IMG/VR virus record: IMGVR_UViG_3300020410_000016
Span: 1-51,419 of that record
Source of the DNA: a virus
DNA length: 51,419 bases
Reading direction: 5' to 3' (one strand)
Shown here: one piece after another, positions 37,101 through 47,800 of the stretch
How positions within the stretch are numbered: the first letter of the stretch is position 1
Layout: the number at the start of each line of letters is the position of its first letter
Program-made: the position numbers and the translations under genes
The notes under the pieces: generated by a model
The model's database searches: none
Seen by the model: only the letters and a program-made list of their open reading frames with translations
Told to the model about the DNA's origin: nothing

Positions 37101-40100
37101 CGTATGAAGATATTCCTATATTTGGATCTAAGTATTTACCAGATTATCTTGACTTCCGTCCAGGTGTTAAGAATCTATTCAGTGGAACTGGAACTGTTGG
37201 ATCTCCTGCATTTGTAAACTGTTCAACATTTGACTTTATATCAAGAATATTCCCAACTTCTGGTACACCTTCTGCAACTTTATTTGATGTTCCTAAAATT
37301 GCAAGTGATTTCCGTTGTGATTTTGATTGGTATCTATCAAGAATTGATAAGGTATTCATATTACCTAATGGTGAATTCCAAGTTGTAACAGGTAAATCTG
37401 CAGAGGATCCTCAAGAACCATCAGGTATTGCAGATGGTATGCTTCTTGCAACATTATTACATTCTCCATATGGTTTTGATCCTTCAGAGGATACTATTAT
37501 TCTTAGATCTGAGAATAAACGTTACACAATGCGTGACATTGGTAAACTTGAAACACGTTTAGGTCAGGTTGAATATTATACATCTCTGAATATGTTAGAG
37601 ACAGATACATTTAATACTGAAATATTAGATGCTAATGGTAATAATAGATTAAAGAATGGATTTATTGTTGATGATTTTACAGATCATTCTAAATCTGCTG
37701 TATCAAATCCAGATTATAACGCTTCATTAGATTTTGTTTTAGGAGCTGCTCACCCATCTCATTATACAACTAATGTATCATTATTAATTAATGAATCATT
37801 ATCTACAAATTATCAAAAAACTGGTCCTCTAATTACACTTCCATATACAGAAGAAGTATTAATTAATCAACCATATGCATCCCGTGTTGAAAATGTTAAC
37901 CCATTTAACGTTTTTGCATACATTGGTCGTATTGATCTTTTACCTGCCTCTGATGATTGGGTTGATACAAGTCGTCTTCCAGTACGAGTTACTAATATTG
38001 AAGGTGATTTCCAAGCAACTAGATTAGCATTGAATACTAATAATGAAGGTTTCGCACCTGTTCAATGGGGTAGTTGGAGAACAAACTGGACTGGAACTGA
38101 GATTAGTGAAAGAACATTCAGAGCTGGTCGTCGTTCTGACTGGGGTAGAGGTCGTGCTGTAGATAGAACAACTACTACAACTACAACTGAAAGACAAACC
38201 AGAAGTGGTATTAGAACTAGAGTTGTTCCTAGAATTGATAATAGATCTCTAGGAGATAGTTTAGTTTCTGCAACAGCAATCCCATGGATTCGTTCTAGAA
38301 ATATTGAAGTAGCAGTTGTTAGAATGAAACCTAGAACTACTTTCTATGGATTCTTTGATGGACAAAAGATTGCAGAATATATGATTCCTAAGGTTATTGA
38401 AGTTATTAAAGATGCATCAACTGATAGTAGAACTAACTCTACACCATTTGTTGTTGGTGAAACAGTTACAGGTTTGACAAGTGGATGTAAATTCCAAGTT
38501 GATCCTCCTAATAATTTCTATGAATTTAATCCTTATGATGATACTGCGATGCCTACATCATACTCATCTACTACAAACTTTATCAATATTGATACTGATA
38601 GATTAGCGGTTCAAGCAGTTGGAGATTACTATGGTAACTTCCAAGTTGGTGAAGTTCTTCAAGGTGCTTCTGGAGCAAGAGCTGTAGTTAGGCAACGTCG
38701 TCTTTTAACTGATAGATTAGGACAATGGAAAGGATCATTCTTTATACCAAGTCCTAGAACAGATACTAATCCTCGTTGGTCAACTGGAACTAGAACTTTA
38801 CGTCTTACAACTAATGAGAATGATTCTAGAGTATTTGGAACTGTTGCATCTGCTGCTGAAACACAGTACCGTGCTGAAGGAACATTAAATACTGTTCAAG
38901 AAAATGTTCTTGCTATTAGAAACGCTGATATTGTTCGTGATACTGTTACTCAAGATAGAACAGTTTCCTCTACTAGAACTGAGACACGTCAGGTTGGTTG
39001 GTGGGATCCACTTGCACAATCATTCTTGGTTGATGAAGAAGGTGGAACATTCTTAACTTCAGTTGATATTTACTTTAATGCTAAAGATAATAACATTCCA
39101 ATCTCTATGCAGATTAGAACAATGGAAAATGGTTATCCAACAACAACTATTCTTCCTTTCTCTGATACAACTTTAAATCCTGCAGACGTTCAGATTTCTG
39201 AAACAGGTGCTATTGCTACTAGGTTTACATTTAGAGCACCCGTATTCATTCCTCAATCTATAGAACATTGCTTTGTTTTATTCTCTGACTCTAATGAATA
39301 TCAGGTATGGATTTCTAGAATGGGTGAATTAGACATTAGTGGTGATAGAACTATCTCTGAACAACCATATGCAGGTGTGTTATTCAAGTCACAGAACGCA
39401 ACTACTTGGACTGCAGACCAGTATGAAGATATGAAATTTATTATTAATAGAGCGAGATTTGATAATTCTGCTGCTACTAGAGTTAGTTTAAATAATGCTC
39501 CTCTTGATATTGGTAATGGTGGAAAGGTTAAATTAGCCATTGATCCAGTTATTACTTTCAAACCACAACTTCAACTTGTAACTAACTCAACAACATTACC
39601 ATTTACTATTGGTGCTAGATTGTATCAAAAAACAACTCTCGCTGAAGGTACTATTGTTGCTATTGCTACAAGTAGTTCTGGTGTATTGTTAACTATTAAT
39701 GATATTTCTGGTAGTTGGCAAGCAGGTTCTAACACTGGTGGTGTTATTGCAAACCGTATTGTTTCATCTAAAACAACAGCAACTATGGTTGTGTCAAGTG
39801 CATCTGGTGACTTCCTAGTTGGTGAAACGATTACAGGTAACTCTGCTTCAGCACCTACTGCTGAAGTTGTAACTTGGACATCTGGAACAAATACACTGAC
39901 CTTAAGATATGTTTCTACAGACTTCACTGCTTCAACTGAAACCATTACAGGTGGAACTTCTAGTATTACTGCTACTGTAAGTTCTATAACTTATGCTGGA
40001 GACGTTGTTGAAGGCGGTGCAGTTAGTGATGCATTTGTAAGTACAACTCCGACATATACAACAGATCAAAGAAGAGTTAGAATTTTACATCCTAATCATG

Positions 40101-41290
40101 GTATGCATGATACAGATAACAACGTTGTTCTTACAGGTATTACTTCAGAAGTTTCAGATACTTATCTAACATCTTCTATATCTGCTAGTGATACTTCTAT
40201 CTCAGTTAATGATGCTAATGCATTCCATAAGTTAATTAATGGTGCTGCTATTAGTACAACAAACTTAGGATACATCAAGATTGATGATGAAATTATTTCT
40301 TATAGTGCTATCTCAGCTAATGGTAAAACAATTACTGCTAATGAAAGAGGACTAGATGGAACCACTGCAGCATCTCATGTTGATGAATCAGTTGTTGAAT
40401 GTTATAACCTTGATGGTATTCCTCTAATAGAAATTAATAAAACACATACTGCAATTTCATCACCAACACTTGATAGTTACGATTTAGCAACATCTTCTAT
40501 TGGAAAACTTGGAATTAAATCTGGAGGATCAAATTCTGTAGCATCACAGAATATTCAGTATGAAGTTCTTGTTCCTCAGATTCAAAAACTTCTTCTTCCG
40601 AAGACTACTATGACTGCAAGAGTTAATACTATCACAGGTACATCAATCAATGATGGTGCTACAATGTCACAAAATTCATTTAGTAACACTGGTGCATTCT
40701 TAGATGTTAACCTTGATCAAGATAATTACTTTACTTCACCACAATTAATTTGTTCACAGGCAAATGAGTCTGCTGAATTGAATGGTGAAAAATCAATTAG
40801 AGTTGATTTAACAATGCAGACAGAATCTACACTTGTATCTCCTATTTTAGATACTGATAGAATGTCTCTTACATTGGTAAGTAGTAGGATTAACAGTCCT
40901 TCTGATCCTAATACTGCATTATTACCTTTCGGTGATACACATGAAGCAGTTTATATTACTAAAGCTGCTGATTTGGTTAACCCATCTTCGTCAATTAAAT
41001 TGATATTCAGTGCTTACCGTCCAGCGAACACTTTCATAAAACCTCTATATAGAGTATTACCGACTGGATCTACTGATTCGATCGATACTCAGGGTTTTGA
41101 ATTCTTCCCAACAGGGTCGGATTCTGCCTCTATTCCTGCTACAACAGAACAGGAGATTTATAGAGAATATGAATATGAGATTTCTGGATTAGACTTTAGT
41201 CAATATCAGATTAAAATCTTATTCGTATCTAACAATCAGGCATATACCCCTATTGTTAAAGATTTAAGAGCAATCGCTCTTGCTGTATAA
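34118..41290 (+). CDS. DUF4815-family virion structural protein, 2390 aa
   Basis: The N-terminus is the hallmark of the DUF4815 phage family: NLNVTPYYDDFDKAKNFYRV, then LFRPGFPIQARELTQTQSIM, QNQIENVGSHLFKDGAMVIP (residues 5-65). A second conserved block lies near 1380-1430 (SATAIPWIRSRNIEVAVVRM, TTFYGFFDGQKI), preceded by an Arg/Thr-rich linker. Further on, VGWWDPLAQSFLVDEEGGTF (about 1620-1645) and VLFSDSNEYQVWISRMGELD are typical of large marine T4-like fibre or peripheral baseplate proteins. Several GET-type modules (VGETVTGLTSG, VGETITGNSAS) are interspersed. The end, DLRAIALAV, follows a conserved YEYEISGLDFSQYQIK segment. It occupies the T4 gp9-gp11 interval and may replace those pins and fibre-attachment proteins. 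That replacement is inference. Its start overlaps the gp8 stop and its stop overlaps the next start. Confidence 0.85.
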   Translation: MAQNTNLNVTPYYDDFDKAKNFYRVLFRPGFPIQARELTQTQSIMQNQIENVGSHLFKDGAMVIPGQIGYDLQVDAIMLQESFLGADVELYRTQLNNKIVTGLTSGVKAKVLFSVSETSSDKGYITLYVKYIESGGTTQTQQTFTNNEQLITDTEITFGTTLIEVGSPFAQLLPTGAIQTGSAAYVQEGVYFIRGFFVDVPYQYILLDQYGTTPKYRIGLEILESIVTPEDDLSLNDNAAGTSNYAAPGSHRFRITTNLIKKQLTDEADKDFIELLRINGNKIEKLVDRSAYDELEKSLALRTFEESGDYVVNDFQITMRENLNDGFNNGVYETGDTTAQGNTAIESNYAVEFGPGTAYVRGYRIKTLTPKYVDLAKPRDTDSAQNTIIPFELGNFSLVQNVFGFVNVSGSTITNSYQTIELHDRFTTTPGDAVGNVIGYARVSSLEHFADPNTTFGDADDKYKLNLFDVQMFTILDLASAQTVGLGSVVTGVTSGAKGYVVSASTGDHATLYAVEGSFQAGEMIQIDGINLDTITNVHVYQYSDTRQVLGRDEGTNAIEFTADIVLEDFVELQGSTFTYDATGSAENIIGQNSNFSIDLRPGDRIYFSATKFVDVDFVDPTNLTSSNTGTIFDFALQKVNVTPGAGSAAPSAGDYSVAVRYRANLQGTNNATLLEQMPKPYVKSISDESMVVRRTFDAQTVSSGSISITLPENEQFQALSNSNYTFTVLASTNGTHPVGDQIPIITSGTGNLGYTSFTSADRTTIQIDNLTNITSVKVTASISKNVTQRKTKSAQKMFVLKVNKTTLNLDKQNYNLAYSNLYGTRVQDKDISLGLTDAYKIHAVYESLDDSDPVIPSITLVEPTFFANGTVVTGSTSKARARVVDFNSSTLKLTIVYLSGQFISGETVTGTDSANTAISGIINDSVGSVVAGSKVITERYDLVDGQTNFIYGIAKIVRKKGVATPIRKLKIVLDYYAHSATGDYFGGQSYLDTAYEDIPIFGSKYLPDYLDFRPGVKNLFSGTGTVGSPAFVNCSTFDFISRIFPTSGTPSATLFDVPKIASDFRCDFDWYLSRIDKVFILPNGEFQVVTGKSAEDPQEPSGIADGMLLATLLHSPYGFDPSEDTIILRSENKRYTMRDIGKLETRLGQVEYYTSLNMLETDTFNTEILDANGNNRLKNGFIVDDFTDHSKSAVSNPDYNASLDFVLGAAHPSHYTTNVSLLINESLSTNYQKTGPLITLPYTEEVLINQPYASRVENVNPFNVFAYIGRIDLLPASDDWVDTSRLPVRVTNIEGDFQATRLALNTNNEGFAPVQWGSWRTNWTGTEISERTFRAGRRSDWGRGRAVDRTTTTTTTERQTRSGIRTRVVPRIDNRSLGDSLVSATAIPWIRSRNIEVAVVRMKPRTTFYGFFDGQKIAEYMIPKVIEVIKDASTDSRTNSTPFVVGETVTGLTSGCKFQVDPPNNFYEFNPYDDTAMPTSYSSTTNFINIDTDRLAVQAVGDYYGNFQVGEVLQGASGARAVVRQRRLLTDRLGQWKGSFFIPSPRTDTNPRWSTGTRTLRLTTNENDSRVFGTVASAAETQYRAEGTLNTVQENVLAIRNADIVRDTVTQDRTVSSTRTETRQVGWWDPLAQSFLVDEEGGTFLTSVDIYFNAKDNNIPISMQIRTMENGYPTTTILPFSDTTLNPADVQISETGAIATRFTFRAPVFIPQSIEHCFVLFSDSNEYQVWISRMGELDISGDRTISEQPYAGVLFKSQNATTWTADQYEDMKFIINRARFDNSAATRVSLNNAPLDIGNGGKVKLAIDPVITFKPQLQLVTNSTTLPFTIGARLYQKTTLAEGTIVAIATSSSGVLLTINDISGSWQAGSNTGGVIANRIVSSKTTATMVVSSASGDFLVGETITGNSASAPTAEVVTWTSGTNTLTLRYVSTDFTASTETITGGTSSITATVSSITYAGDVVEGGAVSDAFVSTTPTYTTDQRRVRILHPNHGMHDTDNNVVLTGITSEVSDTYLTSSISASDTSISVNDANAFHKLINGAAISTTNLGYIKIDDEIISYSAISANGKTITANERGLDGTTAASHVDESVVECYNLDGIPLIEINKTHTAISSPTLDSYDLATSSIGKLGIKSGGSNSVASQNIQYEVLVPQIQKLLLPKTTMTARVNTITGTSINDGATMSQNSFSNTGAFLDVNLDQDNYFTSPQLICSQANESAELNGEKSIRVDLTMQTESTLVSPILDTDRMSLTLVSSRINSPSDPNTALLPFGDTHEAVYITKAADLVNPSSSIKLIFSAYRPANTFIKPLYRVLPTGSTDSIDTQGFEFFPTGSDSASIPATTEQEIYREYEYEISGLDFSQYQIKILFVSNNQAYTPIVKDLRAIALAV

Positions 41291-41514
41291 TGAAAGTTGC
41301 TGTTCAAGATTGTGAAGGATGGTATAAAGATGACATAACTGGAGCAGTCCAGTGTGCCGATACCAAAAAATATAATGATTACATGAGAAGTTATCGTGCT
41401 CGAAAACGAAAGGATAGAGATTTCGATACTTTACAAAATGAGGTTTCTGAGTTAAAATCTGAATTAGGCGATATTAAGTCGCTTTTACTAACGTTAGTCA
41501 AAAACTCAAATTAA
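41290..41514 (+). CDS. Small coiled-coil protein, 74 aa
   Basis: The ATG overlaps the stop codon of the DUF4815 gene (TAATG), so translation is coupled. The N-terminal 25 residues form a small cysteine pair module (VQDCEGWYKDDITGAVQC). There follows a very basic stretch (YMRSYRARKRKDRD) and then a heptad region (FDTLQNEVSELKSELGDIKS) that is very likely a coiled coil, ending LLLTLVKNSN. The shape suggests a small oligomer that binds nucleic acid or an acidic partner, perhaps an assembly factor for the neighbouring structural proteins. No family recognised. Confidence 0.75.
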   Translation: MKVAVQDCEGWYKDDITGAVQCADTKKYNDYMRSYRARKRKDRDFDTLQNEVSELKSELGDIKSLLLTLVKNSN

Positions 41515-41517
41515 ATT

Positions 41518-41757
41518 ATGTCTGCAACACCTAGTTCAGCACCTGTTGAGAGAGTATCTCAGGAGAGTATGCTTGGTCAGTTCAAAGAACAATTAAGTAA
41601 ACTCCTTGCAGAGAATCAGCAAATGTCTGAAAAAATCAAACAAAATGAAATTCAAGCACTTAAGCTTCAAGGTGCTATTGAAACCCTAGAATATTACAAC
41701 CCACCAACACCAGAAACACCTCCAGAAGAGGAAGTAGACAACGTAGATGTGGGATAA
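41518..41757 (+). CDS. Small coiled-coil protein, 79 aa
   Basis: It starts three bases after the previous gene. A Ser/Pro-rich N-terminus is followed by a long amphipathic helix (about 20-60: GQFKEQLSKLLAENQQMSEK, then QNEIQALKLQGAIETLEYYN) with clear heptad spacing, and an acidic, proline-rich tail (PPTPETPPEEEVDNVDVG). The helix and the LQGAIETLEYYN ending resemble a short protein I recognise as recurrent in T4-like cyanophage late regions, without known function. It is the last gene of the gp8 unit, followed five bases later by a strong terminator. Possibly a chaperone or trimerisation helper for the adjacent fibres, but that is only suggested by position and coiled-coil content. Confidence 0.8.
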   Translation: MSATPSSAPVERVSQESMLGQFKEQLSKLLAENQQMSEKIKQNEIQALKLQGAIETLEYYNPPTPETPPEEEVDNVDVG

Positions 41758-41762
41758 TATTT

Positions 41763-41786
41763 AAAGGGGGAGCAATCCCCTTTTTT
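41763..41786 (+). terminator. Rho-independent terminator
   Basis: AAAGGGG (41763-41769) and CCCCTTT (41777-41783) form a perfect 7-bp stem with loop GAGCAAT, followed by T residues through 41786. It ends the gp8-DUF4815-small-gene unit five bases after the last stop codon. A late promoter follows within ten bases. Confidence 0.88.
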
Positions 41787-41791
41787 ACTAG

Positions 41792-41799
41792 CATAAATA
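41792..41799 (+). promoter_or_regulatory. T4-type late promoter motif CATAAATA
   Basis: CATAAATA sits five bases beyond the terminator and 36 bases before the ATG at 41836. It restarts transcription for the 2064-aa fibre gene and probably for gp13-gp16 behind it, since no further terminator is seen before the window end. Confidence 0.7.
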
Positions 41800-41835
41800 A
41801 CTTTGAAGCATTATCTCATAGAGTTGTCGTAAAAA

Positions 41836-44800
41836 ATGGCAAATAGATTACAATTAAGAAGAGGTGGAGCTCAGGAATGGGCAAACTCAAACCCAATTCT
41901 CGCACAAGGAGAATTAGGAATAGAATTAGATACTGGTAGATTTAAAATCGGTGATGGTGTTACTGCATGGAACACTCTCCGATATGAACGTCCTGTAGAA
42001 TCTACATCAAACACTGCCAACACTCTTGTACAGAGAGATGCTGATGGTAATTTTGCAGCAGGTACGATCACTGCGACACTGATCGGTAATGCTTCAACTG
42101 CTGCTAGATTATCTTCAACTCGTCAAATAAACTTAGCAGATGACCTTACAGGATCTGCTGTTTTTGATGGATCTCAAAACATCACAATTAATGCTTCTCT
42201 AGGTTTAATAACAACACTTCCACATTATGATGGAACAGCAGCACCAACAGGAACTTACACAAAACTTGTTGTTGATGCTAAAGGTAGAATTACAAATGGT
42301 TCTTTTCCCTCTACTCTTGCAGATTATAACTTAAATGGAACAGTAGAAGGTTCATCTGCACAACCATATGACCTTGACTTAGTTGCAATTTCTGGTCTAA
42401 CGACTACAGGTATTATTTCAAGAACTTCTGGTGGAGCAATGTCCACTAGAACAATTACAGGTACTGCAGGTAGAGTTTCTATCACAGATGGTGGTGGAAT
42501 AAGCGGTAACCCAACTATTGATTTGGTTACTACAGCTGTTAGTGCAGGTGACTATAATACTGAATCCCTGACATCTGTAGCAGGTTCACAGACAGTTAAT
42601 GCTACAAAATTCTCAGTTGACGACAGGGGTCGTTTAACAAGTGCTGCAACTGTGCCTATCGCTACAGCAGTTGAAGGAACTACTGCACTAGATTATAATG
42701 CAGGTACTTCATATTCTAGATATGATATCATTAAAAATGCCTCGAAGGTATATCAGGCATATCAAGATGTTAGTGCAGGTGCAGGTGCTCCTACTCATAG
42801 TAGCGGTGACAATGGCGGGTGGAGATATCTCGCTGCCGAAAGCACAGAACAAAAGGGTCTTGCCTCTTTCGCACAAGAGGATTTTGATGTAGCATCTGGT
42901 CATGTATCTATTGCTGCTGCAGGTGTAGACAACACACAATTACAAAATAATAGAGTTTCTTTTGCTGATGGAAATGCTGTTGAGCATTTTGAATTAGATC
43001 AAGAACTTACCTCTACCACAGGTTATCGTGGTTTCAATAAATTAAATTACGTTAAAGTAAATGATACCTCAGGTAATCTTCTGTTTGGTGCTAATAACAC
43101 TGGCGATAGTGGTGCTGGTGAGGTCGATATCAATGTAAGAACATATATTTCTGATCCAGATATTACTTTAGATGGATCTAGCAATCAGACATTATCTAAA
43201 ACTGGTGATGGTAACTTAACGTTTGGTTTATCTCAAAGTAGTTCTTCTGCTAGGAATCTAACACTTACTTCAGTAAACTCAGGTGCTGGTGCTGGTAACA
43301 TTCTTCTTTCAGCAGATGATACTATTACACTTACTGCTACTGAATCTACTGGTAAAGTTCATATTGAAGATTCAAGATTCCAAGACAATTATATTGGAAC
43401 AACTAATTCTACAATGCACCTTGATCCAGGTGATGATAGAGCAATCACAGGATTAGTAAGGATACATGGAGACTTACAGATCGATGGAACGACTACAACA
43501 GTTAATAGCACAACGATCACATCTGATGATCCTATCATCACTCTTGGTGGTGATACTGCTCCTAGTACTGATGATAATAAAGATCGTGGAGTTGAATTCA
43601 GATATTACGATACTCAAGCAAGAGTTGGATTCTTTGGTTACGACGATTCTTACACAGACCTTGGAGGACATGTCGGAGGATTTACATTCTTACACAATGC
43701 CACAAATACCTCAGAAGTATTTACTGGAACAGCTTCTGGGATCACAGCAGGTAATTTAAAACTTACAACAAATACTAATTCAACATCTAATACTACTGGA
43801 GACTTAGTAGTTGCAGGTGGTGCAGGTATTGGAGATGATGTTAATATTGGTGGATTACTAGATGTAGATGGAACATTCCGTGCTAATAGCACTTCTCGCT
43901 TTGATGACACCATGGTGTTACAAGGTGCTTCTAAATCATTACAGTTTAAAAATGGATCTGGAACTGTTAAGACAGAGATTCATACAACTTCTGGTAATGC
44001 AGAATTTGGTGGTATCGTAACAGTCTCTGGTAATACAGACTTAAATTCAAACTTAAATGTAGCATCTAATGTTCATTTTGAATCTACAGATACACCTACG
44101 ATTGTATCTGGTGCTCCTCATACTATCGGTTCTAATGACTATGGTTCATTTAGATTTGATGGTGGTGGATATGTTGCAGGTAATGTTCTCTTTAATGGTG
44201 ATATTTTCCTTAACGGTGACTTTAACCAACAAGAAGACGTAACTGAAAACTATGGTTTAAGAAACTACCTATCTATTCGATACAAACTAAGAACTGGTTC
44301 TATTGCTGCATATACTCCAAGTTATTCAAACCATAACACTTCTAACTTAAGAGTCTTTGGTGGTGCTGGTATTAACACAACACTACACGTTGGTGCTACT
44401 GGATCAGGACAAGGTTTATTTGTTGGTAAGAAAAACTCTGGAGACACAGTTAAGTTTAGTGTTGACGGTCCTTCTGGTAACACTGATATTCAAGGAACAT
44501 TAACAGTAGAAGGTCAATCAACCATTAATGATGGTCTAATTATCAATGCTTCTAACGAAGAGTTTGCAATTCAGAATGGTTCTGGCACAGATAAGTTTAC
44601 AGTTGATACTGATAATGGTAATACTGTAATTCAAGGTACAGTTAATATTAATGGTGTTACTGATATTGATGCTGATTTCGCAGTTAGAAACGGAACTACT
44701 GATAAGTTCTTTGTCGATAACGTAACTGGTAATACTAATATTGAAGGAACTCTAACTGCTGATGGTCACACTGAATTAAATTCCACTCTTAATGTTGATA

Positions 44801-47800
44801 GTAATACAACTCTTGGTGCACAACTTACAGTAACTGGTAACTCCGAGTTCAACGGAACTGTAGATGTTGATGCAAACTTTGCAGTCAGATCTGGAACTAC
44901 AGATAAGATGACTGTTGCATCTTCTACAGGTAACATCGCAACTGATGGAACTCTAGTTGTTGCAGGTCAAACAACTATTAATGACTCTTTAATTGTTCAA
45001 AGTGATAACGAAGTAGTTAATATAAACAATGGTTCTGGCACAACTAAGTTCAGTATTGATACTGATAACGGTAATACAAATATTATTGGAACATTAACAG
45101 TTGGTGATGCAACTCAGATTAATGATACATTCCAAACATCTGGTGTAAACACATTTACAAATAACACACAACAAACTCTAACTGGTTCTTATGCTGCTGA
45201 TGGTGCTATCAGGTTAACTGGTGGTGCAGGTATTGCTAAGAATCTTGCTGTTGGTGAGGGTCTAAGAGTTTATGGTGGCACTGAATTAACAGGTGCTCTT
45301 GATCTTAACAATAGTGCTGATATATCTGGTGCTTTAGTAACTCACGATGATGTTACTATCACTGCAGATAATAAGATGTTTAAGATTCAAAATGGATCTG
45401 CAGCAAATAAATTTACAGTTGATACTGACAATGGTAATGTTGATGTTCAAGGAACACTAGATGTTGCAGGTGCTTTAACAACTGCAAATGATCTAATAAT
45501 CACAGGTAATCTTACAGTCAATGGAACAACAACTACAGTTAACTCTACGGTCACAACTATCGATGACCCTATCATTACTGTTGGTGGTGACACAGCACCA
45601 GCGTCTAACGATGGTAAGGATCGCGGTGTTGAATTTCGTTATTACGATGGGTCTGCTAAAATTGGTTTCTTTGGTTTCGACAGATCATCATCCCAATTCG
45701 CATTCGTAACAAGTGCAACTAATAGTTCAGAAGTTATTTCTGGTACTGATGGTGCTCTAAGAGCAGGTAGTTTAAATCTTACTGGTGCTGGTACATCTCT
45801 TGATGTTGATGCTAATGCAAATATTGATGGCACACTCACAGTAGATGGACAAATTATATCTCAAGTATCATCTGGACCTGCTCTTGTTATACCTACAACT
45901 GACAAAATTAATAATCTAAACGCAGACTTACTAGATGGTATGACAACTGCGACTGCTGCAACAGTCTCTACAGTTGTAAATCGTGACTCATCTGGTGACT
46001 TTGCTGCTAATCAAATCACTGCTGCTAGTGCTGCAGGATCTGGTGCAGGTTTCTTAGGTAACGCATCTACTGCTGATGCATGGAAGACTGCTAGAACATT
46101 CACCCTTGCAGGTGTTGTTCAAGGTTCTGTATCTGTAGATGGTAGCTCTGCTCCAACAATTACAACAACATTTGTTGATGGTGACATTACTGCACTTGCT
46201 GCAATGTCAGGAACTGGTTATGTAGTCCGAACTGCTGCTAACACCTATGCCCAAAGAACTCTCCAAGTTACCGCATCGTCAGGAATTACTCTTACTAATG
46301 CTGATGGTGTTTCTGGTAATACTACAATTAACGTTGCTTCTGCGAGTACTAACTCTGCTAACAACCTCGTCCTAAGAGACGCATCTGGTAACTTTGCTGC
46401 TAATGTTATTACTGCTGCCTTAACTGGTAACGTAACTGGAACAGTTTCAAGTATTGCAAACCATGATACTGATGCATTATCTGAAGGATCAACAAATCTA
46501 TACTTTACTAATGAAAGAGTTGATGACAGGATTGATGCTCTTGTCTCAGCAGGTACTGGTATTACTAAAGTTTATGATGATGCTGCAGGCACATATACAT
46601 TAACAGTAACTCAAGCAGATATTAATACTGACAATGTAACTGAGGGATCAACAAATCTCTTTACTACTGCTGCTAGAACAAGGACTCATTTCACATACGG
46701 AACTGGTATCACACACAGTAGTGGAACTCTTTCTGTAACTCAGGCAGACATTAATACTGATAATATTACTGAAGGTAGCACTAATATCTTCTTTACAACT
46801 GCTCGTGCTAACTCCAACTTTGATACTAAGATTGCTGCTGCTGACACAGATGCTTTATCTGAAGGTTCATCAAATCTTTACTATACAGATGCAAGAGCAA
46901 ACGCAAGAGTTGCTGCTGCAACAGGTGCAAACTTAGATCTATCCAGTAAGTCTACAACTAACCTTTCTGAAGGAACTAATCAATATTATACAGAAGCAAG
47001 AGTTCAAGCAAAACTTGACAATGCGTTCTCACAACTTAAAGCAATGTTAAATAATCTTGCTACTACAACTACGTTAACTCTTAACTTATCAGGTGATCCT
47101 ACACCTGGTGCTGTTGTAGCAACGACTGTTTCTAATGGTGGTGGAGGAGGATTCTCTGGTGCTACTGCGGTTGCAACCTCTGGTGGAACTGGATCTGGAT
47201 TGACTGTTAACACAACAGTTGATGCTGATGGAAATATCACTGCTGCTGCAGTCAACGCAGGTGGTTCTGATTATCTAATCTCAGATACAGTTACAATTAC
47301 CAACGCAAATGCAGGTAAAGTTCTATCAATGAACTTAGGAACATTATCTGGAGGAACTGGTTACACAACTGCAACTGGAGTTTCTGCAACTGGTGGATCT
47401 GGATCTGCTCTAACTGTTGACATTACTGCTAACGCAGGTGGTGTTGTTACTAACGTTGTTATCAACAATGGAGGTACAGGATACGCTGCTGATGAAACAG
47501 TAACTATCCTAAATGCTAACGCATCTGGTATTAAGACTGTTGGTAATATTAGTGCTGCTGATGCATTAAGAACTCAAGGAACTTACACCTTAGGAACATC
47601 TGATTACAGTACACAAGAATCAGGTGCTAACGCAACATTCACTGTTGTTGTTGATGCAAATGGTGCTGCTAGTGTTACTGTGACAGATGATGGTAGTGGA
47701 TTTATTGTAAATGAAACAGTAACAGTTGCTGATGCTCAACTTGGTGGTGGCGGTGGTGCTTCACTTACATTTGATGTAACAACCATTCATGGTAACAGTG

